A stretch of DNA of 64,000 nucleotides from Actinacidiphila bryophytorum (GTDB taxonomy: Bacteria > Actinomycetota > Actinomycetes > Streptomycetales > Streptomycetaceae), in assembly GCF_016916835.1 (NCBI RefSeq), contig NZ_JAFFIX010000005.1:1-64000 (forward strand). The letters are read 5' to 3'. Positions within the stretch are counted from its first letter, which is position 1. Each line of letters begins with the position of its first letter. Shown one piece after another: positions 35,054 through 43,217 of the stretch. The notes beneath the pieces are model-generated. The model saw only the letters and a list, made by a program, of their open reading frames with translations, was not told the origin of the DNA and ran no database searches. The translations under genes were made by a program, and so were the position numbers.

Positions 35054-38000
35054 TGCTGCCGTATCTTGGCCCTACACGGGAACGCATAGCCGCAGTTTTC
35101 GCTGGAGGACGACAGGGAAGCGGCTACCTTCTGACCCCACGTTTAATCCTCACCGCCGCCCACGTTGTCGCCGACAAAACGGATGTTCGCGTCGCACTAC
35201 CGGGAATCGAGAAGGTGACTTGCGATGTTGGATGGATTCGGCATGACGAACGATGCGACGCTGCCCTACTAATTGCACATCAGCCGATACTCAACCATAC
35301 AGTCGCCCTTCCAGATGTACGCCTCGGTTCGATTACTTCTTTGACCCCTCTTCCAAGTTGTCAGGCAATTGGTTTTCCTCAAGCACAGCGAAACGCTAGG
35401 GGCCAGCTTGATAGTGAACAACTTGTAGGAACTCTGAAGCCAGGCTCAAATCTACTGAGCAGGAAATGCGTACTAGACAGTACCCATACACCCCCCTCAA
35501 GAGACGATGCCTCCTCACCGTGGTCAGGCTTCTCGGGCGCTGCGCTATTTTATAGTGACGTGATCGTAGGGGTTGTCGGCCACGATCCAGCGAACTGGCA
35601 GCATGGTCGCGTCGAGGCAACTCCAGTGTCTGAGTTCTGCAATGACCCTCACTTCAAGGCAATTCTAGACGAAGATGGAAATCCAGAGTATGTATCCATA
35701 CCCGAAGCCATGTCGCCCGATCATATATTTGAGGAGCGATACAGAGGGTACATCGCAACTAAATTCGGTACTTTGACAATTTTCGGAATTGATTTAAACG
35801 ATCAATCTCACGCAGAGTGGCCACTCGATGCTGCTTATCTAAGTCTCGAAGCAACGGATTACAGAGGATCGAAGCGAGAGGCTAACAATACTCGGGGAGG
35901 GTTGGAAAAATCTCAATCTGTACTTCCGGCTGATAGAGCACTTGAAGGCCACGACCGTATCCTCCTACGAGGGGTAGCGGGTTCCGGAAAGACAACCCTC
36001 GTTCAGTGGCTAGCTGTATCGACAGCGAAGCGAGAGTTTAACGGTGGGCTTCGACATCTACACAGCCGCATCCCTTTCATTCTCCCCCTGCGGACACTTA
36101 TCCGGAATTCGTCACTTCCCCTGCCCGATAGCTTCCTCACCTCGGCCAGAAACCCCCTCTCCGGTCTGCAACCGCAAGGGTGGACTGAAAGGGTACTTTC
36201 GGCGCAGCAGGGTCTCATTTTAGTAGACGGCCTTGATGAGATATCTGAAGCAGATCGCGAGCGAGTCAAGATCTGGCTGCGTGAGCTAATTACGGCATTC
36301 CCGGGAAATTCCTGGCTGGTTACATCACGACCTTCTGCGGTTTCTGACGATTGGCTCGAGTCGGAGGATTTTGTCGAACTCAGTCTGTCTCCGATGAACC
36401 ACAGGGATGTCGCCACATTTGTACGGAGATGGCACAGCGCCGCGTCTACGACGTGTCGCGATGCTGAAGAAATTTCACGACTGACCGGTTATCAAGAGAG
36501 CCTCCTCAGCGCTCTGAGGGCTAAACAAGATCTAGGACGCCTGGCCACCAACCCCCTAATGTGTGGACTGATTTGCGCACTTCATCGCGACAGAAGAGGT
36601 TATCTTCCGCCCGGCAGAAAGCAGCTGTATGACGCGGCTCTTTCTATGCTTCTGGCCCGTCGAGATCGCGAGCGAGATCTAGATGTACAAATCTCAGAAG
36701 AAACGCAGGTTCAGCTTCTCCAAAAACTAGCTTATTGGTTGATCCGCAACGGGCAAGTGGAAATGGATCGCTCAGATGCCATTGGCATCATCGAAAGCTC
36801 ACTTTCAGCCATGCCCGTCTTGGCGCAACTTGGAAACGCACGAAGGGTGTACGCGTACCTACTCCTCCGAAGTGGCCTTCTTCGAGAACCTACAGATGGT
36901 GTTACGGATTTTGTTCATCGGACGTTTCAGGACTACTTGGGAGCGAAGGCCGCTGTAGAGGAACGCGATTTTGATCTGATGGTGAAAAATGCCCATCACG
37001 ACCAATGGGAAGATGTCGTACGGATGGCCGTGGCTCACGCCTACCCTGCCGAAAGAGTGCGCCTTCTCAATAAACTTATCAAGCGAGGAGATCGGGTAAA
37101 GCGCCACAAAACACGCATTTATTTGCTTGCGATGGCTTGCCTGGAGCAGGCTACAGAATTAAGCCCTGCAATCCGCCTAGAAGTCGAAAAGCGGGCTAGT
37201 GAGATTATCCCTCCTGGAAGCTACCAGGAGGCTGAAGACCTGGCGAGCGCAGGGCTCATGGTTCTCGACCTGCTCCCTGGGCCAGAAGGCCTCAGCTCAA
37301 ACCAAGTTAGAGCCGTGATAAATACGGTCTCACTCATTGGCACTGATGCCGCAATTCCCCTGCTCGCCTCCTACAGGAATCACTACGCTCCGGAGACTCG
37401 CGATCAATTGGCGAGAGGGTGGTCGAATTTTGATACACGAGCGTACGGTCAAGAGATCATCACCAACCTCCCCGAAGATGAGTTGATATGGGTAAAGACA
37501 GAGGAGCAACTAAGATTCCTCAAGGAGATCGGAGGCCGGCGGGCGCTAATTGCCAATGGAGACTTTGGGCAAGACCTCTGGATTGAGGTCTTGAATCGCG
37601 AAATTCTCCGTAGATTTGGAATTCACGCGAATGATGTCATTGATGGTCTGGATTTTCTGTCCGAATGTCCTGAATTGAAGTCGCTTTTTCTCTTCAAGTG
37701 CCCTCTGGTAAATGATTTGACGCCGATCAACGACCTTCCGCTTGAAGAGCTGAGCTTAAACGACATGGACGGATTACTGAATAAAATGAGCGGCCTGAAA
37801 TCCATGCGCCGCATTGATCACCTGAGCATACTGCAAAAGATTCCAGGGAATAATCTATCAGTGCTACCTCGTGAGGCGTCGCTGCGTAGAATCTCCTTCT
37901 CTGATGGAACTCTCGCCGACACTGGACTCCGAGGTTTGAGTGATTTTATCACTGTTGAGGACCTCAAGATCGCTGGATTTCAGAAACTTACGGAAGAAGA

Positions 38001-38301
38001 TTGGGCTGAAGCTAATCAACTCCCGAATCTTAATGCTCTGAGCATAGAGAGAGATTCGCTCCCCAGTCTATTGAACTTTAATGGCTCCTGGCCGCAGGTG
38101 AGCCGGGTGAGTATTATGAACACCTCTCACCGTAGGTCAGGTAAGATATTCGGAGTGGAAGATTTTAGAGCGCTCGGCGAAAGCTTTCCTAACCTACAAC
38201 TCTTAAATGGGACCATAAGCGCTGGTGAAAGAACCGCCGCGGAGTCGGCGATTGTAGGGATTGAATTAGGAAGTGCGCATCCGTCGATCCTGGATGCGTA
38301 G
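35053..38301 (+). CDS. trypsin-like protease / NACHT NTPase / LRR protein (NLR-type defence candidate)
   Basis: 1082-residue protein. An N-terminal trypsin-like domain has a complete triad: His37 in LTAAHVV, Asp69 in RCDAALL, Ser161 in SGFSGAALF. A NACHT/STAND ATPase follows (Walker A GVAGSGKTT near 308; Walker B LILVDGLDE near 390; then SWLVTSRPSAV), and a helical region. The last ~230 residues are leucine-rich (LEELSLNDMDG, LDFLSECPELKSLFLF). Such NLR-like proteins sense phage products and activate an effector, here plausibly the protease. GC is about 50%, and at least eight in-frame TTA codons occur, so expression in Streptomyces would need bldA tRNA. ATG 35053 overlaps the preceding stop; a TTG one codon earlier is possible. 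Confidence 0.9.
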   Translation: MLPYLGPTRERIAAVFAGGRQGSGYLLTPRLILTAAHVVADKTDVRVALPGIEKVTCDVGWIRHDERCDAALLIAHQPILNHTVALPDVRLGSITSLTPLPSCQAIGFPQAQRNARGQLDSEQLVGTLKPGSNLLSRKCVLDSTHTPPSRDDASSPWSGFSGAALFYSDVIVGVVGHDPANWQHGRVEATPVSEFCNDPHFKAILDEDGNPEYVSIPEAMSPDHIFEERYRGYIATKFGTLTIFGIDLNDQSHAEWPLDAAYLSLEATDYRGSKREANNTRGGLEKSQSVLPADRALEGHDRILLRGVAGSGKTTLVQWLAVSTAKREFNGGLRHLHSRIPFILPLRTLIRNSSLPLPDSFLTSARNPLSGLQPQGWTERVLSAQQGLILVDGLDEISEADRERVKIWLRELITAFPGNSWLVTSRPSAVSDDWLESEDFVELSLSPMNHRDVATFVRRWHSAASTTCRDAEEISRLTGYQESLLSALRAKQDLGRLATNPLMCGLICALHRDRRGYLPPGRKQLYDAALSMLLARRDRERDLDVQISEETQVQLLQKLAYWLIRNGQVEMDRSDAIGIIESSLSAMPVLAQLGNARRVYAYLLLRSGLLREPTDGVTDFVHRTFQDYLGAKAAVEERDFDLMVKNAHHDQWEDVVRMAVAHAYPAERVRLLNKLIKRGDRVKRHKTRIYLLAMACLEQATELSPAIRLEVEKRASEIIPPGSYQEAEDLASAGLMVLDLLPGPEGLSSNQVRAVINTVSLIGTDAAIPLLASYRNHYAPETRDQLARGWSNFDTRAYGQEIITNLPEDELIWVKTEEQLRFLKEIGGRRALIANGDFGQDLWIEVLNREILRRFGIHANDVIDGLDFLSECPELKSLFLFKCPLVNDLTPINDLPLEELSLNDMDGLLNKMSGLKSMRRIDHLSILQKIPGNNLSVLPREASLRRISFSDGTLADTGLRGLSDFITVEDLKIAGFQKLTEEDWAEANQLPNLNALSIERDSLPSLLNFNGSWPQVSRVSIMNTSHRRSGKIFGVEDFRALGESFPNLQLLNGTISAGERTAAESAIVGIELGSAHPSILDA

Positions 38302-38620
38302 AGCAAGAAGATACAGCTAAGCGCAAGCGACAAGGAAAAAATTTCTGATATAAGCCAAAAAAATATGGTGGCCAATTCACGCCGTCTAACAGGCGTAAGC
38401 AACGAAGTCGGCTGATCCTAGACAAGCGTCCCGTAGCCGATGCGACCGCAGGCTTGCCTTCCCTGGACCTCGGTATCCTGCGAGGCTTAGATCTCGTGAT
38501 CAGCCGGTCTTGTCAGGTCGAGCTGTAGCACAGCAGCAGAAGTAACTGATCTCAAGCACGCCATTGCGGACCTTCCAATGTCTGTGTGACCAAATCGATC
38601 GTTGCCGTTAGAACTTCGGT
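38302..38620. other. intergenic region after the NACHT gene
   Basis: About 320 bases, AT-rich at first (for example the A-tract near 38335-38365) and returning to high GC from about 38600. No gene, clear terminator or repeat is seen. It marks the right edge of the low-GC cargo segment. Confidence 0.4.
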
Positions 38621-38902
38621 TCAGGGCTCCGTACGCCGGTTGTTGGAGTCGCCCGCCGTAATGCGGATCAGGGTGGCCAGCTTGCGGGCGGTCGTTGGTG
38701 GGATGCGGAGGTGGATCAGCGCCGAGCCGTCTGAAACTGACTGAGCGGACGCCGTCACGTCCTCCGCCTCCGGCCACGTGTCCGACACCGCTGCCAGCAA
38801 CTCGTCGCAGGCGTCCTTGGCATCGCGCCATCCGCCGACGTAGTCGACGCCCGGGACCCACTGTGTCTCCTCCAGGTCGAACTCATCGCTCGTGCCGCTC
38901 AT
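38621..38902 (-). CDS. hypothetical protein of the element
   Basis: 93-residue soluble protein, acidic at the N terminus (SGTSDEFDLEETQWVPGVDY) and with an Ala/Leu-rich C-terminal half (IPPTTARKLATLIRITAG). I recognise no named family. GGGAAGGG lies about ten bases before the ATG at 38902. It is alone on the minus strand between the NACHT gene and a regulator operon. Base composition is high-GC, unlike the NACHT gene, so it probably joined separately. Confidence 0.6.
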   Translation of the reverse strand: MSGTSDEFDLEETQWVPGVDYVGGWRDAKDACDELLAAVSDTWPEAEDVTASAQSVSDGSALIHLRIPPTTARKLATLIRITAGDSNNRRTEP

Positions 38903-39020
38903 CCGCGAACACCCTTCCCCGCCTCAGTCGGTCAACTCTGCTGTGCAGTCGGCCAGTTGGATCGAGGCACGGTGAGCGCCCCGGTACCATCGGCACCGGG
39001 GTTCGCTCGCGGATCTCCGC

Positions 39021-39058
39021 CGGACCACCCCCCGCTGTCGAGGCACTGGGGTGGTCCG
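39021..39058 (-). terminator. terminator after the XRE operon
   Basis: Perfect 11-base arms CGGACCACCCC / GGGGTGGTCCG around a 16-base loop, 20 bases after the 3' end of the XRE gene on the minus strand. Confidence 0.7.
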
Positions 39059-39077
39059 GTCGCGTTTTCGGTTGTCG

Positions 39078-39353
39078 CTACTCCAAAGCCTCGGCCGGAA
39101 CCGGGACAGGTTCAGCGCGCTTGCGCTCCAGGAAGACCACGGGGCAGTTCAGCGCTTCGGCGATCTTTGCCAGGTTGGCCGGGGTGGCACTGCGCCAGCT
39201 GGATTCGATCTCGCCCATGAGCTGTTCGGAGATGCCCACCCGTTGGGCAAGCGCCCGCTTCGTCAAGCCGGCCTTCTCGCGCGCCCAGGTCACGGCTGCG
39301 GGCTCTTGGTGGAGCCTCCGTGGGCTGAGGCGTTTGCTCGCGGCCGGACTCAC
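39078..39353 (-). CDS. XRE-family HTH protein
   Basis: 91-residue DNA-binding protein with a Cro/C1-type helix-turn-helix: AREKAGLTKRALAQRVGISEQLMGEIESSWR, then TPANLAKIAEALNCPVVFLE. It overlaps the end of the upstream gene on the same strand by four bases (ATGA), so the two are cotranslated. The pairing of a small regulator with a partner suggests a regulatory module; a toxin-antitoxin role is possible but not supported by a toxin family match. Confidence 0.8.
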   Translation of the reverse strand: MSPAASKRLSPRRLHQEPAAVTWAREKAGLTKRALAQRVGISEQLMGEIESSWRSATPANLAKIAEALNCPVVFLERKRAEPVPVPAEALE

Positions 39354-39742
39354 CGGATGATCTCCCGGTCGATCACAGCACTCGCCTCGGCGCTCGCCTT
39401 GTCGTCGAGCACGGGCAGACGCTTGCCCCGGCTGTGGGCGACGCGCAGGACATCCCGCAGGGCCTGGCTCAACGGCGCCACCATCGAGCGGAGTTCGGTC
39501 TCCGAGGGGCTTTCGCCCTTCGTGGCCTCCGCCACATAGCCCAGCAGTTTCTCGGCCATGCCGAGCTGTACCGCCTCAAGGTTGTCCGCCAACCGCGACA
39601 GATACGACGATTTCTCGTCGTCCGTGCTGAGGTAGCACGGCCTGCCGTCCTCGCCGGACCACGGAAGAAGTCGCAGCGCGACGCCGCCCGCGGTCGGCGC
39701 GTCGGGAAACGGGTCGGTGGACGAGTAGACGGATTCGGTCAT
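39350..39742 (-). CDS. hypothetical partner of the XRE protein
   Basis: 130-residue soluble protein. Residues 20-50 (VALRLLPWSGEDGRPCYLSTDD) look like a beta-hairpin region, followed by predicted helices (SYLSRLADNLEAVQLGMAEKLLGYV). I recognise no family. The ATG at 39742 has AGGAAGG upstream, and the stop overlaps the XRE start. It is divergent from the helix-repeat regulator, and the intervening space holds two strong inverted repeats. Confidence 0.6.
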   Translation of the reverse strand: MTESVYSSTDPFPDAPTAGGVALRLLPWSGEDGRPCYLSTDDEKSSYLSRLADNLEAVQLGMAEKLLGYVAEATKGESPSETELRSMVAPLSQALRDVLRVAHSRGKRLPVLDDKASAEASAVIDREIIR

Positions 39743-39836
39743 GGGGCCTGGCCTTCCTGCGTGCCGAGTGTGGGGCGATGCCCAATGACGGCCAGTCAAT
39801 GCCGCGGGACGCAGGCGCGGGAGTGTTCATCGAGGG

Positions 39837-39888
39837 GTTCACGTGAACACGTGGCGCGACGCGGGGGGTTCACAAATGAACCCCCCGC
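39837..39888. promoter_or_regulatory. pair of GTTCA-containing inverted repeats
   Basis: GTTCACGTGAAC (39837-39848) is a perfect 12-base palindrome. Thirteen bases on, GCGGGGGGTTCA-CAAA-TGAACCCCCCGC (39861-39888) is an inverted repeat with 12-base arms. Both share the half-site GTTCA/TGAAC, and another TGTTCA occurs near 39824. They fill the gap between two divergent regulator genes and are the likely operators of one of them. Confidence 0.7.
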
Positions 39889-39940
39889 CTCAGCCACCTG
39901 TGCCACCATGGCCACAGGTTGTGAGCGAGGGATTCAAGGT

Positions 39941-41308
39941 ATGAGCCGAGAGCCCAACGAACGATTAATCGCGTTCATGGCAGAGGCCAAGGTGTCCAAC
40001 AAGGGCCTCGCCAAGCGCATGCGGGACCTTGCGGCGCAGCGGGGTGCCTCTCTGGGCACGACCCATGTTTCCGTGCAGCGCTGGCGCGACGGGGCAGGCA
40101 TCCAACCCAAGACCGCCGCCATCATGGCGGATGCGTTGAGTGCGAAGCTCGCCAGGCGAGTGAGCGCCGCCGATCTGGGTCTCCTCGGCACCGACCCTCC
40201 GATCCGCCACCCGCACCCTGCGTACCCCGTTGCGCTGTCCGACGCCTTGAGCGCACTCGACAGCCTGACGCAGGAGGTTCCGGGGTCCACCTCTGTCACG
40301 GGTCTGGTCGTTGGCGACGGCGACGTCAACTCCGCTGTGCTGTCCTGGATGGTCTCTCGGCCGGACGGGATCAGCGCCGACGTGGCCGGAAGTCGCCGCG
40401 TAGGCATGCGTGAGGTGCTGGCTATCCGCACCGCAGCCGGCATGTTCAGCCGACTCGACTTCCTCTACGGAGGGGGTCATGGCCATGCGGCGTTGCGGCA
40501 CTACTTCCGGCATGAGGTGCTGCCGCTCTTGAGCGCCGGCTACAGCGAGAAGGTAGGGGTCGCCCTGTTCGGCGCTGCTGCGGAAATCGCCGAAGTCCTG
40601 GGCTGGACCGCCTACGACATCGGCGATCACGCCTTGGCGCATCGGTACTTCCTCTCGGGCTTACGACTCACGCAGGTCATCGATGACCGCTTACTGGGTG
40701 CGACCATCCTCGCGAACATGAGCCACCAGGCGAACTACCTCGGGCACACAGTCCGCTCCGCCCAACTCGCACGAGCCGCAATCGAAGGCGGTCGCGGTCA
40801 GGCCACGCCGCGCGCACAGGCAATCTTCGCCGCTCACGAGGCCCGAGCCCTGTCCAACGCCCAGGACTTCGCAGGCGCGTCCCGGGCCATGAACGACGCC
40901 GAAAGGTACTTCGAAAGGGCCGGGACGTCGCAGGACCCCGAATACCTCGCCTACGTGGATGAAGCCGAGATCATCGGCGAGTTCAGTCACTGTTTCCGCG
41001 ACCTCAAGCGGCCAGCGGAGTCGCTTCGCTTCGCGGCACAGGCAGTTGCGCAGACCGACGCACAGTACGCCCGGACGCTCGGCTTCTGCCGGATGGTGCT
41101 CGCGCAGAGCCAGCTGCTCAACGGCGACCTTGAGGGCGCTCTCTCGACGGCCGGCCTGGCGGTGGATGAGGGAGAGTCGTTGCAGTCCGCGCGCTTCGTC
41201 CGCTACGTCGAGGACTTCCAGCGGGAAATCAGCGGCTACACCGATATCCCGGCCGTGGCCGAGTTCACCGAAAAGGTGGCCATGGCGCGCGCCGAACTGG
41301 ACGAGTAG
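39941..41308 (+). CDS. helix-repeat regulator with N-terminal HTH-like domain
   Basis: 455-residue cytosolic protein. The N terminus (RLIAFMAEAKVSNKGLAKRMRDLA, VSVQRWRDG, KTAAIMADAL) resembles an XRE-like domain. The rest is an array of helical repeats of the TPR type (about 190-440; for example ALAHRYFLSGLRLTQVI, AQLARAAIEGG). Streptomyces has many such proteins, and their ligands are unknown. Three TTA codons (one at codon 9) again imply bldA dependence. The operators described at 39837-39888 lie just upstream. It converges on the APH-fold kinase gene 15 bases away. Confidence 0.78.
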   Translation: MSREPNERLIAFMAEAKVSNKGLAKRMRDLAAQRGASLGTTHVSVQRWRDGAGIQPKTAAIMADALSAKLARRVSAADLGLLGTDPPIRHPHPAYPVALSDALSALDSLTQEVPGSTSVTGLVVGDGDVNSAVLSWMVSRPDGISADVAGSRRVGMREVLAIRTAAGMFSRLDFLYGGGHGHAALRHYFRHEVLPLLSAGYSEKVGVALFGAAAEIAEVLGWTAYDIGDHALAHRYFLSGLRLTQVIDDRLLGATILANMSHQANYLGHTVRSAQLARAAIEGGRGQATPRAQAIFAAHEARALSNAQDFAGASRAMNDAERYFERAGTSQDPEYLAYVDEAEIIGEFSHCFRDLKRPAESLRFAAQAVAQTDAQYARTLGFCRMVLAQSQLLNGDLEGALSTAGLAVDEGESLQSARFVRYVEDFQREISGYTDIPAVAEFTEKVAMARAELDE

Positions 41309-41323
41309 CCCCTCGGTCCCCGG

Positions 41324-42244
41324 TCAGTACGGTTCCCAGCTCCGCGGCGCTTCGTCGTCCCGTAGCGACGTGAGGCGGTTCCTCACCTCAGCCGCGATAT
41401 GCGGACCCTCCGCGATGTTCTGCATAAGCCAGGTGGTCATCTTGAACTCCTGGACGGCGGACAGCACGCGGAACCCGGACCACTCGCGAAGGTCACGCCC
41501 GTACCCGCGGACGAACGCCGAATATTCGTCTGCTGACACCCAGCCCAACCGGTCGTACTCGTGGGCGGACACCACAAGGTCCCACTCCGACCGGTCGAGG
41601 CAGAAGTTCTCCAGGTCGATCAGGTGCAGGCGCCCGTCCCTGTCGACCATCAGGTTGTCGGTGTGCGCGTCCCCGTGCACCGGTCCCGTACCGGAGTCGA
41701 AGGCGAGCCCCGCCAGGAGGTCCGCCAGCTCCCGCCGTCGCTTGCGCAGGAACACCCGGTCGTCATCCGATATGCCCTCGGCCATCTCGATACGACGGTC
41801 AGCACGCCCAAAGGCATCGAAGGGGGGCAGGCCCAGGTTGGCCGGAGGGGTGAGGGAGTGCAGTTCGCGGAGAACGGAGCCCAACTCCCCGTACGTCGCG
41901 GGTCGCCCGGCATCCTCGATCAGGTGCCAGAAGGTCACGGGGTGCTCCTCGACCATCAAGGGCTGCTCGATGTCCTCCACCACCCGGACGGCCGGGAATC
42001 CCTCGTCCGCGAGCCACCGCGAGACCGCGACCTCCCTACGCGCAGACGGCAGGAAAGCGGGTCCCCGAGCCACCCGGACCACAACCGGTGCGGCCGCCAG
42101 ACGGTACAGCGCGTTCTCCCCCAGCCGGATCGGCGCCGCGCCGCTGGCGTCCAGCCCGGCCGCCCGGCAGGCGGAGGCCATCACCCGGGCCGCGGCAGCC
42201 GACGTGAATTGCGCACCTGAACCGAGGTCAGAGTCAGACGCCAT
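41324..42244 (-). CDS. APH-fold phosphotransferase
   Basis: 306-residue cytosolic kinase-like protein. The catalytic loop VHGDAHTDNLMV (near 190) and metal-binding LIDLENF (near 210) of the aminoglycoside phosphotransferase fold are intact. In Streptomyces such genes often neighbour HTH/helix-repeat regulators as here, and most are not proven resistance enzymes; the substrate could be a small metabolite. Start ATG 42244. There is no sign that it confers antibiotic resistance. Confidence 0.85.
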   Translation of the reverse strand: MASDSDLGSGAQFTSAAAARVMASACRAAGLDASGAAPIRLGENALYRLAAAPVVVRVARGPAFLPSARREVAVSRWLADEGFPAVRVVEDIEQPLMVEEHPVTFWHLIEDAGRPATYGELGSVLRELHSLTPPANLGLPPFDAFGRADRRIEMAEGISDDDRVFLRKRRRELADLLAGLAFDSGTGPVHGDAHTDNLMVDRDGRLHLIDLENFCLDRSEWDLVVSAHEYDRLGWVSADEYSAFVRGYGRDLREWSGFRVLSAVQEFKMTTWLMQNIAEGPHIAAEVRNRLTSLRDDEAPRSWEPY

Positions 42245-42443
42245 GGCTGTACGGGTTCCCCAATCGTGTGCCCTCTACCGTCGCGCGAGCACCGGCCACA
42301 CGTGACGCGCGCCGGAAACGACGATAGTCCGTACCTCCACGGACCAACCAACACTGGCCTACGGCCGTCGACGTGGGCGGATGCAGGTCGGAGTCGCGCG
42401 CTTGACACGTACGCTTGCCACGGGGCGGAGCAGAGGGGGGTCT

Positions 42444-42656
42444 GTGGACGAGGTGATCGGAGCGCTACTACGGGCAGTGCTCTGGCTGATTGGGCAAGTT
42501 GTCAAGTTTCTTGCTGAGATGATCGCCGGAGAGCTTGCGGAGAAGATCGTCAGGGCGGTGAAGCGACGGGGCGTCGCGTGGCGTAGTCGGCGTCGGCACC
42601 GGCCCGTTGCGCCGCCCAGCCGTGTTTCCCTCGAAAAGGAGACGCCGACCGTCTGA
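42444..42656 (+). CDS. small putative membrane protein
   Basis: 70-residue protein from a GTG with AGAGGGGGG upstream. A hydrophobic amphipathic helix (VIGALLRAVLWLIGQVVKFLAEMIAGELAEKIV) is followed by a very basic C terminus (KRRGVAWRSRRRHRP). A single TTGACA at 42402-42407 could be its -35. No family recognised. It is the last full gene of the element on the right, before the attR side. Confidence 0.5.
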   Translation: MDEVIGALLRAVLWLIGQVVKFLAEMIAGELAEKIVRAVKRRGVAWRSRRRHRPVAPPSRVSLEKETPTV

Positions 42657-42887
42657 CTGGTGCCCGACCCGGCCATCCGGCAAATGGGTGGCGCGCGCCT
42701 CGGCTGCCGATCAAGGAAAATTGTCGCCCCCTGCCATACGCCCGGTGGGTAGTCTCAACCCTGATCCACTGACCCCCAGGGGCCGCCGCACGCAGCACGC
42801 GGACGGCCCCGGAGGTTGACACCAGGTCGACACCAGACCCCGTACAGTCCGGTTTCAACCAGTATGAACAGGGATTGAGGGCACACC

Positions 42888-43217
42888 GTGGAAAACACCC
42901 TGACCTGCACAGTCGCCGATCAGAGCGGTATGCCCCCCGACCCTGCGATGAACTTCCAGTTCACCGGCCAGCGGGCCTACCTCATCGAGAACGGCCGCCT
43001 CGCCGGCCAGGTCAAGGACTTCGCCTACCAGGCGACGACCACCGACTTCTGGGGGTCGATGGAGGCGGTCGGCGGACCGCAGACCTACGTCCTGGGCGGC
43101 GCCTTCAACTGCGGCAAGGCCCAGCCGGGCCAGGTCGCTGCGGTCTCCCACGGCTGCCCTTCCGCGCTCTTCCGCGGCGTCAACATTCTGAACACCACCC
43201 AGGAGGCGGGGCGATGA
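42888..43217 (+). pseudogene. tldD': displaced native 3' end of tldD fused to element DNA
   Basis: Residues from MNFQFTGQ onward are the natural C terminus of TldD, including the zinc Cys in FNCGKAQPGQ, but the HExxxH motif is missing, so no protease activity is possible. An in-frame GTG (42888) with a GAGG site lies in element DNA and would give a 109-residue product. The stop overlaps the tldE ATG in the arrangement GATGA, which must be the ancestral tldD-tldE junction. Translation of this remnant could keep coupling to tldE; whether it is expressed is unknown. Confidence 0.85.
42951..43217 (+). repeat. attR side: native copy of the tldD 3' end
   Basis: Right member of the repeat pair with 27680-27949, starting at the same 17-base block. 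Its end overlaps the tldE start, which identifies it as the original chromosomal sequence. Confidence 0.85.

Noticed and set aside
41324-42244. Antibiotic resistance gene (aminoglycoside phosphotransferase)
   Set aside because: The fold motifs are present, but genes of this kind beside regulators are very common in Streptomyces and are usually not resistance genes. No further evidence supports resistance.
27950-42887. tRNA gene at the element ends
   Set aside because: I looked for a tRNA or its 3' end at both junctions, since AICEs usually use one. The repeated sequence is clearly tldD coding DNA.
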